Assembly (NCBI GenBank): GCA_963794955.1
Contig: CAWCGF010000011.1
Coordinates: 336,673-400,672 of the forward strand
Origin: JAFDVL01 sp963794955
GTDB lineage: Bacteria; Acidobacteriota; Blastocatellia; RBC074
Direction: 5' to 3'
Length of the DNA stretch: 64,000 nt
A program made the translations under genes and the position numbers. Shown here one piece after another: positions 27,564-35,731 of this stretch. Every line of letters begins with the position of its first letter. Position 1 is the first letter of the stretch. A model generated the notes under the pieces. That model was not told the DNA's origin and did no database searches. It saw only the letters and a list, made by a program, of their open reading frames with translations.

Positions 27564-28154
27564 ATGAAGCGTGCGTTTGATTTACTGGTAGCAGTATGGG
27601 CCTTGCTCCTGCTCGCGCCTGTGTTGCTTGTGTTGGCATTGCTGGTGCGAATCAACTTGGGCACGCCCGTTTTGTTTCGCCAACAGCGGGCGGGGTGGCA
27701 GGGAAAGCCATTGCTGATTTGCAAATTTCGTACGATGACCGATGCCCGCGACGCGCAAGGAAACTTATTGCCTGATGATTTGCGTCTCACTGGTTTTGGC
27801 AAATTCCTGCGCGCCTCAAGCCTGGATGAGTTGCCGGAGTTATTGAATGTGCTCAAAGGCGAAATGAGTTTGGTCGGACCGCGCCCGCTCTTGCTGAAGT
27901 ATTTGGAGCGCTATTCGCCAGCGCAAATGCGTCGCCATGAGGCACTACCAGGCATTACCGGTTGGGCGCAGATCAATGGTCGCAACGCACTTACCTGGGA
28001 GCAGAAATTTAGCCTGGACCTCTGGTATGTAGATCATCAATCGTTCTGGCTTGATCTCAAAATCCTGCTGCTAACGGTAGTCAAGATGGTGCGACGCGAG
28101 GGCATCAATCAGCCTGGACAAGCCACCGCAGAAGAGTTTACCGGCACGAACTGA
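27564..28154 (+). CDS. Priming sugar-phosphate transferase, PglC-type
   Basis: A 196-residue bacterial sugar transferase of the short, monotopic kind. One hydrophobic re-entrant helix lies at the N-terminus, followed by KFRTM near 55, SSLDELPELLNVL with the catalytic Asp-Glu pair near 90, SLVGPRPLL near 105 and GITGWAQINGRN near 133. It moves a phospho-sugar from UDP-sugar to undecaprenyl phosphate and so starts the glycan on the inner face of the membrane. The C-terminal GINQPGQATAEEFTG resembles PglC enzymes. The next two genes are PglD- and PglE-like, a frequent trio for diacetamido sugars. It is the only priming transferase in the window. Confidence 0.9.
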   Translation: MKRAFDLLVAVWALLLLAPVLLVLALLVRINLGTPVLFRQQRAGWQGKPLLICKFRTMTDARDAQGNLLPDDLRLTGFGKFLRASSLDELPELLNVLKGEMSLVGPRPLLLKYLERYSPAQMRRHEALPGITGWAQINGRNALTWEQKFSLDLWYVDHQSFWLDLKILLLTVVKMVRREGINQPGQATAEEFTGTN

Positions 28155-28799
28155 ATGAAGAAGATTGTGATTATCGGTTCCGGTGGGCATGGGCGTGAAG
28201 TCGCCGAAATCTTGCAGCAGCAGGCCGCCCAAGACAAGAACATCGTTGTGCAGGGGTTCCTGGATGAGAACAAAGAACGCCACGGGCAATTGATAGATGG
28301 TCTTCCGGTACTGGGGGATTGGGATTGGATTGCTGAGAAACAAGAACTCGCTGTAATCTGTGCTGTCGGAACGCCCGCGATTGCCCGGCTTTTAGTGCAG
28401 CGCGCCCTTGCCTTGAATTTAACTTTTGCCAATGCCATTTCGCCGCACGCTCACATCTCGCCGCGCGCTACGCTTGGTCAAGGCCTGGTGATTTTTCCCC
28501 ACGTCGTTATCAATACCGGAGCGTTGATTGGTAGTTACGCAACGCTGAATTTGGCTGCGACAGTAAGCCACGACACAAAAATTGGCGACTATTGCAATAT
28601 CAACCCGGGCGTTCATTTGGCGGGCAATGTCACGATTGGCGAGGGGTGTTATCTTGGGATGGGCGCGCATGTGATCCAAGGCAAATCTATCGGGGCGGGC
28701 ACAATTATTGGGGCGGGCGCAATTGTGAATCGGGATTTACCTGCGAACGTTACGGCGGTGGGAGTGCCCGTGAGAATTATAAAAACGAACAAGGAGTAG
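28155..28799 (+). CDS. NeuD/PglD-family sugar O/N-acetyltransferase
   Basis: A 214-residue protein. The N-terminal Rossmann-like part (IIGSGGHGREVAEIL) binds the nucleotide sugar, and the C-terminal left-handed beta-helix built of hexapeptide repeats (about 95-205) binds acetyl-CoA. HPHVVINTGALIG and LAATVSHDTKIGDYCNINP near 135 place the catalytic His in the usual position. In PglD it acetylates the 4-amino group of a UDP-4-amino sugar. Its ATG follows the stop of the sugar transferase directly, and the aminotransferase begins after one base, so these three genes probably form one functional unit. Confidence 0.9.
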   Translation: MKKIVIIGSGGHGREVAEILQQQAAQDKNIVVQGFLDENKERHGQLIDGLPVLGDWDWIAEKQELAVICAVGTPAIARLLVQRALALNLTFANAISPHAHISPRATLGQGLVIFPHVVINTGALIGSYATLNLAATVSHDTKIGDYCNINPGVHLAGNVTIGEGCYLGMGAHVIQGKSIGAGTIIGAGAIVNRDLPANVTAVGVPVRIIKTNKE

Positions 28800-28800
28800 T

Positions 28801-30003
28801 ATGAGTCATCAACCGGCAATTTTAGGGAATCGTCCTATTTTCGAGAACAAAGTCTTTATCGTGAAGCCTTCCTTGCCCAGCCCGCAGGAGATGCAATCCG
28901 GGATGGAAGAAATCATCAGCAGCGGCATGGTCACGAAGGGAAAATACCTCAAAGCTTTTGAAGAAGCGGTGGCGGAGTATTTGCAAGTGAAGCATGCCGT
29001 CGCAGTTTCGAGTTGTACGACGGGATTAATGTTAACGTATCAAGGGTTGGGATTAACAGGTGATGTCGTTGTTCCCAGCTTTACCTTTATGGCTACTGTC
29101 AGCGCACTCGTTTGGGCGGGGTTGCGGCCTGTTTTCGCCGATGTGGATTTTGGCACGACGAATCTTGACCCGGCGGCGGCGGAAGCGGCAATCACGCCCA
29201 ACACAAGCGCCCTTGTCGCGGTGCATAATTTTGGTAACCCGGCGGAGGTGGATGCTTTGCAAGAGGTAGCTGATCGGCACAACCTGAAATTGATTTTTGA
29301 CGCAGCGCACGGCTTCGGCGCGATGTACCAGGGAAAGCCGGTTGGCGTGCAAGGCGATGCAAATATCTACAGTCTGAGTCCGACCAAATTGTTGATCGCA
29401 GGCGAAGGTGGAATTGTTGCGACGAACCACGATGACCTGGCCGACAAAATCAGAATCGGGCGCGAGTATGGTAACAGCGGCAACTATGACAGCGCGTTTG
29501 CGGGTATCAATGCGCGGATGCCGGAGTTCAATGCATTGTTGGGCTGGCACAGCTTGCAACGCCTGGAAGCTGGCGCGCGCCGTCGCAATGAAGTGGTTGA
29601 TCTTTACCGCCGAGAATTAGGCAAACTGCCCGGCCTTCATTTTCAAACCGTGCGGGAAGGGAATCGGAATTCCTACAAAGATTTTTCCATCACGATAGAG
29701 GCGGAAGCTTTTGGCTTGACGCGGGATGAATTGCAACAAGCCTTAACGGCGGAAAATATTGATACGCGAACTTATTACGACCCGCCCGTTCATCGCCACA
29801 CAGCTTATCAACACTATGCTGCGCCGGACATTGCGCTGCCGAACACGGAGAAATTGGCGGCGCAAAGTTTGAGCTTACCTGTCTGGTCGAAGATGGATGA
29901 TGAAATTACCTTGCAAATTTGCGAGGCTTTCACGAAAATCCACGCGCAATCTGTGGAAGTGGCTGAAGCCTTGCGCAATAGTTCTGCAAGCGTTGCTGCA
30001 TAA
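28801..30003 (+). CDS. DegT/DnrJ/EryC1/StrS-family sugar aminotransferase
   Basis: A 400-residue PLP enzyme that transaminates a keto-sugar nucleotide. Motifs are VSSCTTGLMLTYQGLGL near 68 (phosphate binding), FDAAHGFGAMYQGK near 165 (the Asp that pairs with the PLP ring), SLSPTKLLIAGEGGIV near 185 with the Schiff-base Lys, and EYGNSGNYDSAFAGINARM near 223. With the acetyltransferase it could build an N-acetylated amino sugar of the bacillosamine or viosamine type. The required keto-sugar could come from the rmlB product or from a dehydratase encoded elsewhere; this is inference. The length is normal. Confidence 0.9.
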   Translation: MSHQPAILGNRPIFENKVFIVKPSLPSPQEMQSGMEEIISSGMVTKGKYLKAFEEAVAEYLQVKHAVAVSSCTTGLMLTYQGLGLTGDVVVPSFTFMATVSALVWAGLRPVFADVDFGTTNLDPAAAEAAITPNTSALVAVHNFGNPAEVDALQEVADRHNLKLIFDAAHGFGAMYQGKPVGVQGDANIYSLSPTKLLIAGEGGIVATNHDDLADKIRIGREYGNSGNYDSAFAGINARMPEFNALLGWHSLQRLEAGARRRNEVVDLYRRELGKLPGLHFQTVREGNRNSYKDFSITIEAEAFGLTRDELQQALTAENIDTRTYYDPPVHRHTAYQHYAAPDIALPNTEKLAAQSLSLPVWSKMDDEITLQICEAFTKIHAQSVEVAEALRNSSASVAA

Positions 30004-30072
30004 CTCTGAACTTTTCCCCCCGCCCTTCCCTCCAATGCCTGAAGCGTGCCCCGCCCACTTGGAGAAAGTTTA

Positions 30073-31671
30073 ATGTTCGTTTTCCGTTCAATCCTGACCA
30101 ATAGAGAAAAACTTGTCCGTGTCGGTGCGGACATCGTGCTGGTACATCTTGCCATCCTTGCGGCCTTAGCAACTCGCTTCTGCTACCTCGTAGCGTTTGA
30201 AACGCTGGAAGGCGGCTTCACCTACACCGAGATATTTTGGCAATATGCCCATCACTACGCGAAATATTCCTGGGTGCTGTCGGTGATTTGCGTTCTCGTA
30301 TTTTCACTCAGTGGGTTTTACACCTACGGTCGGGCTTACAAAGGGCGCTATAAGGCGCTGATTATTTTTCAGGCGGTCAGCCTCAGCTACCTGTTGTTTG
30401 GGTTTGTAACCTATTTTATTGGCGCTGCGCCGCAAATCCCACGCGGTGCTTTGCTCTTTGCCTGGTTGGTGAGCGTGACGTTCCTGGTCGCCGCGCGCGG
30501 CTGGTCGCGGATTTGGTTGGATGTCATTCATAAGGAACAGCAATCAAGCGGGCTGCAAAAGCGGGACGTTAAAAATATTCTGGTGATCGGCGGCGCAGGT
30601 TACATCGGCTCTGCTTTGCTGCCTAAATTGCTCAACAAAGGGTATCAGGTGCGATTGTTGGATATGTTGCTGTATGACACCGAACCGATTGACGCGGTCA
30701 TCCATCATCCTCGCCTGGAAGTGATTCAAGCCGATTTCAGAGATGTCAGCAAAGTGGTGGAAGCGACGCGTGGGATGGATGCGGTGATTCATTTAGGCGC
30801 GATTGTCGGTGATCCGGCCTGCGCGTTGGATGAAGAATTGACGATAGAAGTGAATTTAATGGCGACGCGGATGATTGCCGAAGTGGCGAAAGGTAGCGGT
30901 GTGGAGCGCTTCATCTTTGCCAGCACCTGTTCGGTTTATGGCGCGAGTGATGAAATGCTGGATGAACGGTCGGCGCTCAATCCGGTTTCGCTGTATGCGC
31001 GGAGCAAGATTGCTTCTGAACGTGTGCTGATGAGTATGGCGGGGGACTCTTTTGTGCCGGTGTGCTTGCGCTTTGGGACGATTTACGGCTTATCCGGGCG
31101 CACGCGCTTTGATTTGGTTGTGAATCTGTTAACGGCCAAAGCCATCGTTGAGAAAAAAATTACGGTCTCTGGCGGCGACCAATGGCGTCCCTTTGTCCAC
31201 GTAGATGATGCGGCATTGGCTGTTTTCAATATTCTCGAAGCGCCGCTGGATGCCGTGCGGAATCAGGTTTTCAATGTGGGTTCAGAGGAGCAAAACTACA
31301 CGATCAAGCAGGTTGGTGAAATGATTCGTGATCTGGTGCCGAGCGCACAATTACTGGACGTGGCCTTTGACGGAGATCGGCGTAATTATCGCGTCAATTT
31401 CAATAAGCTTCATCGCACTTTAGGATTTGTTCCACAATGGACGCTGGAGCGAGGCATCAGTCAGGTTATTGAAGCGATCAATAGCGGCAAAGTAACAAAT
31501 TATCAGGATGCGAAGTACAGCAACGTGAAGTATCTGAGCGAAGAAGGCGCGACTCGCAAAATGCTGCGGCATAATCAGTGGGCGCATGATTTAATTAAAG
31601 AAGCTTCGCCGGAATACCTCAGTGCGCCGCCCTTGCCGTCATCGGCACAGCCACAGATTGTCCAAAGTTGA
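30073..31671 (+). CDS. Membrane-anchored NAD-dependent sugar epimerase/dehydratase
   Basis: A 532-residue two-part protein. Residues 1-150 form about four membrane helices, like the N-terminus of CapD/WbpM/PglF proteins. From about residue 168 there is an extended short-chain dehydrogenase: VIGGAGYIGSALLPKLL for NAD binding, HLGAIVGDPACALDEE near 247, FASTCSVYGASDE near 287 and SLYARSKIASERVL near 312 with the YxxxK pair. The enzymatic part resembles GalE-type epimerases more than the usual CapD dehydratase, so the fusion is unusual. GGAG lies 8 bases before ATG 30073; an upstream GTG at 30046 was rejected. It is the last gene of the plus-strand cluster. Confidence 0.83.
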   Translation: MFVFRSILTNREKLVRVGADIVLVHLAILAALATRFCYLVAFETLEGGFTYTEIFWQYAHHYAKYSWVLSVICVLVFSLSGFYTYGRAYKGRYKALIIFQAVSLSYLLFGFVTYFIGAAPQIPRGALLFAWLVSVTFLVAARGWSRIWLDVIHKEQQSSGLQKRDVKNILVIGGAGYIGSALLPKLLNKGYQVRLLDMLLYDTEPIDAVIHHPRLEVIQADFRDVSKVVEATRGMDAVIHLGAIVGDPACALDEELTIEVNLMATRMIAEVAKGSGVERFIFASTCSVYGASDEMLDERSALNPVSLYARSKIASERVLMSMAGDSFVPVCLRFGTIYGLSGRTRFDLVVNLLTAKAIVEKKITVSGGDQWRPFVHVDDAALAVFNILEAPLDAVRNQVFNVGSEEQNYTIKQVGEMIRDLVPSAQLLDVAFDGDRRNYRVNFNKLHRTLGFVPQWTLERGISQVIEAINSGKVTNYQDAKYSNVKYLSEEGATRKMLRHNQWAHDLIKEASPEYLSAPPLPSSAQPQIVQS

Positions 31672-31677
31672 GGTGTC

Positions 31678-32310
31678 TCAAAATTCGCGCAGCACGACGC
31701 GGGCGGGGCCGCCATCGCCGTTTTTGATTTTCATCGGCAGGCAAATCAATTCGTAATCGCCTGCCGCAATCCCACTCAAATTCAATCCTTCGACGATCAC
31801 GACGTTATTGCCAAGCAGCGCGTAATGCGTCGTTGGCTGCACAAAATTGAACTTCTCAATTGAGAGGTAATCAATTCCCACCAGCTTCACGCCTAGCTCT
31901 ACCAGCCTTTCCGCCGCGTCTGTTTCCAGGTAAACAAACTCCTTCTCGAATTCGTGTGCGCCTTGTTGCCAGAGTCGTGAATTCCGTGTCTTGAACAGCA
32001 CGCGCTCCACGCCTACCAGATTGGCTGCATCAACGGTTGCCACATCAATCGCGCTGATCTCTCCTACCTCAACCACACGCGCTTTCCCGATCAACACTTC
32101 CAATGGCAATTGATCCAAGGTCGCTCTGCCTGCGACGAAATGCGCCGGTGGGTCTACGTGCGTGCCCGTGTGCGAACCGAAACTCAGGTGCGATACCGTG
32201 CAAATATCGCCTGCCGCCAAGCTGGCAACTTGGGAAATCTGAACTGCAGGATCGCCTGGATAGACCGGCAAGTCGGTCGAGAAGGGAACGGTGATATCGT
32301 AAAATTTCAT
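31678..32310 (-). CDS. Cyclase-family metal hydrolase (kynurenine formamidase-like)
   Basis: A 210-residue protein of the putative cyclase superfamily, metal-dependent hydrolases that cut formamides or small lactams. The hallmark HTGTHVDPPAHF near residue 52 supplies the metal ligands, and YDITVPFSTDLPVYPGDP opens the protein as in KynB. The ATG at 32310 was chosen because an in-frame upstream extension of 56 residues is basic, unlike the family, and would overlap the next gene. It ends 6 bases from the epimerase stop, so the two operons converge with almost no gap. Without neighbouring kyn genes the substrate remains open. Confidence 0.85.
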   Translation of the reverse strand: MKFYDITVPFSTDLPVYPGDPAVQISQVASLAAGDICTVSHLSFGSHTGTHVDPPAHFVAGRATLDQLPLEVLIGKARVVEVGEISAIDVATVDAANLVGVERVLFKTRNSRLWQQGAHEFEKEFVYLETDAAERLVELGVKLVGIDYLSIEKFNFVQPTTHYALLGNNVVIVEGLNLSGIAAGDYELICLPMKIKNGDGGPARVVLREF

Positions 32311-32315
32311 GGCTC

Positions 32316-33461
32316 TTAACGCCCGGATTGTGCCGATAAAATTATCGTGCGATCCCCATTCGTGCCGTGAACAATAATGCGGCGGATAAACCGACTGGGG
32401 TCTGCCACTTCTATTTTTCCGGTCGGATGGGAAATAACTTTGGCGGCGTGTCCTTCCGGCGGCAAGGCTTTTGCCCATACTTCAAGTACATCCTGATTGA
32501 CCGTATGTTCAGGTTTGACGCGCCAACCACCGGAAGGAGTTTCGGCAGTGAGAATGAGCAAAACTGTCCCACCGGAAACTCGCTGCGCCTGCGCAAAACT
32601 GACCTTTACCAATTGTGGCTCGAGTGTTGGGAGCGGCATCGGGACAGGTTGTTGCGAACCGTTGTTGGAAGCAGGGTTTGGCATAGTGGAAGGCTGATTT
32701 TCCGCCTTTGTTGAGGCTGGCGGCGCGGTGGGCGTTGTGGGGCGAGGCGGCGGCACGGCTCCACGCTGGGTTAAATCCAGCGGCTCGGTAAGTTCCATTC
32801 CAATCAATGTTCCTGAGTTGACCACGGCTTCTTTGCCTTTGGCCAGCAATACCGCAACTACGCCTGCGGCAGCGCCAATGCCTGCGCCCAAGGCGGCCCC
32901 GCCTGCGATGGCACCAATCACAGCACCTGCTGTTGCACCGCCACCAATAAAGACGGTATTGCGTTTAATTTGACTCCCGCCTTCGAGCATCCCTTCTTCA
33001 TCTACTTTTAGCTTTTTGCGCTCCGTCGGATCCGCAGGTGTCAGCATCCCCTGCAGGGGCAACTCGCGCCCGTCCGGCATAATCAAGCGGTCGAAATCAA
33101 TTTCAATAATCCCGGAGCGACGCCCTATTTGCGCTGGTTCGACGTGGGTAATGTGGCCTATCACAACCAGGTTAGCGGGCAATACCATACTGCCTGCCTC
33201 ATCTGTCACCGCCTCATCAATGCGCGCGATGAAACGATCACTAGGACGGGCTGTGTTTGAATTGAGCGGCGATTCCATGCGTAACACCAGCACATAATTC
33301 CTAGGTAGCACTCGTCTGCCTGCTGGCAGCGACGCAACCGTACTATCGCCGGTACGTCGGGCCCGTCTTTGCTGTGCCAGCGCGGGGAAAAATGTGGCGT
33401 TAAGAAGGAAAGAAAATAGCAGCGTGAGACTCAGCCCCAATCGTAATGGTGTTTGTTTCAT
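32316..33461 (-). CDS. Secreted protein with glycine-zipper segment, unknown function
   Basis: A 381-residue exported protein with a Sec signal peptide cut near FPALAQ. A beta-rich domain (about 50-150) contains VLRMESPLNSNTARPSDRF and VVIGHITHVEPA. Then comes a Gly/Ala-rich helix-like zipper (GGGATAGAVIGAIAGGAALG, about 172-205), a Pro/Thr-rich linker and a C-terminal domain of about 110 residues. The first domain resembles that of the PEGA protein at 49482 in layout (size-limited loop, IEIDFDRL, then a -DGREL-PL strand), so both probably share a fold. ATG 33461 was used; a TTG at 33467 is also possible. It follows the LysR gene by a few bases and is likely co-transcribed with it. I do not recognise a defined function. 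Confidence 0.7.
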   Translation of the reverse strand: MKQTPLRLGLSLTLLFSFLLNATFFPALAQQRRARRTGDSTVASLPAGRRVLPRNYVLVLRMESPLNSNTARPSDRFIARIDEAVTDEAGSMVLPANLVVIGHITHVEPAQIGRRSGIIEIDFDRLIMPDGRELPLQGMLTPADPTERKKLKVDEEGMLEGGSQIKRNTVFIGGGATAGAVIGAIAGGAALGAGIGAAAGVVAVLLAKGKEAVVNSGTLIGMELTEPLDLTQRGAVPPPRPTTPTAPPASTKAENQPSTMPNPASNNGSQQPVPMPLPTLEPQLVKVSFAQAQRVSGGTVLLILTAETPSGGWRVKPEHTVNQDVLEVWAKALPPEGHAAKVISHPTGKIEVADPSRFIRRIIVHGTNGDRTIILSAQSGR

Positions 33462-33475
33462 CCTCAAGTTTTTCC

Positions 33476-34363
33476 TTAGTCAAAGTGTTTTTCGCAAAGC
33501 TTCTTAAATGCTTGTTGTAATGGCGGCACGTGCGCGCTTTTGAGCGAAACCAAACCTAGTTCCCAATATTCCTTAAAGCCACGTACCGGCAGCGCCATTA
33601 GTTTACCAGCCTTCATCTCCTCGCGCACCGAAGAATGTGGCACGATGCTCAAACCCAGCCCGTGTTCGACCATTCGTTTGATGGAGATCATGCTGCCTAA
33701 CTCCATAATCACTTCGGGCCGCACCCCGGATTTCTCAAAAAACAAATCAATCAACCGACGCGTATTGCCGCCTTGTTCGCCTAAAATCAGCGGCTCAGCC
33801 GCGAGTTGGGCAGGGGTAATACTGCGTTGATGCGCGCGCCAATGATCAGGTTGCATAATGGCAACCAGCCGATCACGTTGTAACACGTCCGCGCGAATGT
33901 CAGACGCTTCAACCGGGAGTGAAACCAGGCCAATATCCAAATCATTCTGCAAAATCTGCGCGACGATTTCTGTACTCGTAGCGCGCCGCACCAGAACTTG
34001 TGCTTTAGGGTAAGCACACTTGAGTTCCGCGAGAATCATTGGCAATTGATCATTACTCACCATCGTCGAAGCGGTGCCAATTCTGAGCCGTCCTTTTTCT
34101 GCCTCGCCTAATTCTTTTAGTGCGTGTAACGCTTCGTCGTGGGCTTTCAGCAGGCATTCGGCGCGTTGCACCAGCAGTTCTCCCGCCTCGGTCAAAAATA
34201 CTTTTTTGTTGACGCGTGCAAACAACGGCACGCCGGTTTCGGTTTCGAGCGCTTTGATTTGTGCGCTGACGGCGGCTTGTGTCAAATGCACGCGCGTCGC
34301 CGCCCGCGTGAAATTGCGCGTTGCCACAATGGCCAGGAAGGTTCTTAGTTGACGAAATTCCAT
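33476..34363 (-). CDS. LysR-family transcriptional regulator
   Basis: A 295-residue regulator. The N-terminal winged helix-turn-helix (MEFRQLRTFLAIVATRNFTR, with AATRVHLTQAAVSAQIKALE after it) is textbook LysR, and the remainder is a two-lobed periplasmic-binding-like effector domain (RIGTASTMVSNDQLPMIL onward). It resembles the CysB/CbbR/CynR group in its effector domain, but the ligand is not predictable. It is the first gene of a minus-strand series followed by the glycine-zipper protein and the cyclase-family hydrolase, with only short gaps, so it may control that series itself. Confidence 0.93.
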   Translation of the reverse strand: MEFRQLRTFLAIVATRNFTRAATRVHLTQAAVSAQIKALETETGVPLFARVNKKVFLTEAGELLVQRAECLLKAHDEALHALKELGEAEKGRLRIGTASTMVSNDQLPMILAELKCAYPKAQVLVRRATSTEIVAQILQNDLDIGLVSLPVEASDIRADVLQRDRLVAIMQPDHWRAHQRSITPAQLAAEPLILGEQGGNTRRLIDLFFEKSGVRPEVIMELGSMISIKRMVEHGLGLSIVPHSSVREEMKAGKLMALPVRGFKEYWELGLVSLKSAHVPPLQQAFKKLCEKHFD

Positions 34364-34378
34364 TTAGTCCTTGGTCAC

Positions 34379-34459
34379 TTGTCCTTGGTCATTGGCCATT
34401 GGTCTGCGGGCTTTGTACAGTTGGAGAAGCCTGTTCCGAAGGGGAATGACCAAGGACAA
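34379..34459. repeat. 15-bp perfect inverted repeat between divergent genes
   Basis: TTGTCCTTGGTCATT at 34379-34393 and its exact reverse complement at 34445-34459 enclose 51 bases. Partial copies (CTTGGTCA, CATTGGTC) lie around the left arm. The element sits between the LysR gene and the kinase gene, which are transcribed apart. It may be an operator, a small repeat element or a remnant. No LysR box of the T-N11-A type was assigned with confidence. Confidence 0.6.
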
Positions 34460-34651
34460 ATGACTAATGACAATTTTTTCTTATCATTACCATCAGAACT
34501 TTTAGTTTCGTTTATGACGGCAACAGAGTTTAATATAAGCTTTCCCCAAGCTACAAAGATAAACGTTACTGTATCCGTGGGAAGCTCAGGCCGATTAGGC
34601 TAAGCTGGATGCAAGGCGTTGGGGTTAACGGGGAAGGACTGAGAATAAACT

Positions 34652-35731
34652 ATGCTCCACCTCACTGAGGTTTTGGATTCCGTGCTTAGGAATCTGGCGG
34701 AGGCGGACGACGGCTCGCAGTATTGGTTGGGTGTTGATGGCGGTGGGACGAATACGCGCGCGATGCTCTTTCGCGCACCGGCTGATTCTGAGGCTGACCT
34801 ATCAAATTGTTTAGTTGGCGCAGGAGGTGCCGACGCTGCTAATTTCCATCGCGTTGGCGTGGAGGCCGCGACGAATTCTATTCTTTCTGCCGTCACACAG
34901 GCCTGCCGCCAAGCCAGGATTACGCCACATCAGATCAGGGCAGCCTGCATAGGACTCGCTGGCGTTTCCCATCCTGACAATCATCGCAAAATGTATGCAG
35001 CGATTGAGCAAGCCTTGCCAACACTCAATTTCACGCTGGAAACCGACGCCCGCATCGCGCTGGCTGGCGCGACTGCAGGCAAGCCCGGAATTGTGATTAT
35101 TGCTGGTACTGGCTCCATTGCGTACGGCGTAAACAAAAACGGCGAAGTCGCGCGCGCTGGAGGCTGGGGGCCAACGCTGGGCGACGAAGGCAGTGGTACC
35201 TACATTGGTCGTCGCGCGCTCGAAGCAGTGATGACTGCGTATGATCGTCGTGCGCAAGATGAAACCAGGTTGACGGATAAAATTTGTCGCTTCTTCAATG
35301 TCAGCACGCCGCCAGAACTTCCTGCTGTGATCTACAATCCCGACAACAATGTCCTGCCGCAAATTGCACAGCTTTCCAAGCTCGTGGTCGAAACCGCGCA
35401 GGAAGGCGACGCCACGGCTATCGAAATCCTCAAGGACGCCGCCTACGAATTAGCCCGCGCGATCAAAGCAGTCATCGAACAGTTGGAAATGCAGCGGGAT
35501 GAGTTTCCGGTTGGTTACGTGGGCGGAGTCTTTGGCGCAGACGAATTGATCTTGCAGCCCCTGCGCGAGGAGATCACTGCTTTTGCACCAAAGGCGAAAA
35601 TTGCTCTGCCAATTGAGAAGCCTGCGGTTGGCGCAGCAAAAATGGCGATGGCGAATTTCATCCAAAGCCGAGATCAATTGTTAGTCGGGCAACAACTGAT
35701 GAAACAAGAACCCTTGTCCCCCACGCGATAA
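34652..35731 (+). CDS. BadF/BcrA-family sugar kinase, probable MurNAc/GlcNAc kinase
   Basis: A 359-residue ATPase of the ASKHA fold. The phosphate-1 motif is LGVDGGGTNTRAMLF near 30, ACIGLAGVSHPDN near 100 follows, and GIVIIAGTGSIAYGVNKNGE near 145 is the phosphate-2/adenosine region; WGPTLGDEGSGTYIGRRAL is also typical of N-acetylglucosamine and N-acetylmuramic acid kinases. The stop overlaps the start of murQ (TAATG), so the pair probably makes MurNAc-6-phosphate and then cleaves its lactyl ether, as in MurK-MurQ systems that lack a phosphotransferase uptake route. The assignment to MurNAc rather than GlcNAc is inferred from that coupling. Confidence 0.87.
   Translation: MLHLTEVLDSVLRNLAEADDGSQYWLGVDGGGTNTRAMLFRAPADSEADLSNCLVGAGGADAANFHRVGVEAATNSILSAVTQACRQARITPHQIRAACIGLAGVSHPDNHRKMYAAIEQALPTLNFTLETDARIALAGATAGKPGIVIIAGTGSIAYGVNKNGEVARAGGWGPTLGDEGSGTYIGRRALEAVMTAYDRRAQDETRLTDKICRFFNVSTPPELPAVIYNPDNNVLPQIAQLSKLVVETAQEGDATAIEILKDAAYELARAIKAVIEQLEMQRDEFPVGYVGGVFGADELILQPLREEITAFAPKAKIALPIEKPAVGAAKMAMANFIQSRDQLLVGQQLMKQEPLSPTR

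Noticed and set aside
30073..31671. Assignment of the membrane epimerase as RmlD or as a CapD dehydratase
   Set aside because: RmlD lacks membrane helices, and the catalytic domain here resembles GalE-type epimerases more than CapD.
32311..32478. N-terminal extension of the cyclase-family protein to 32478
   Set aside because: The added 56 residues are basic, unlike the family, and overlap the glycine-zipper gene; ATG 32310 gives the standard family start.
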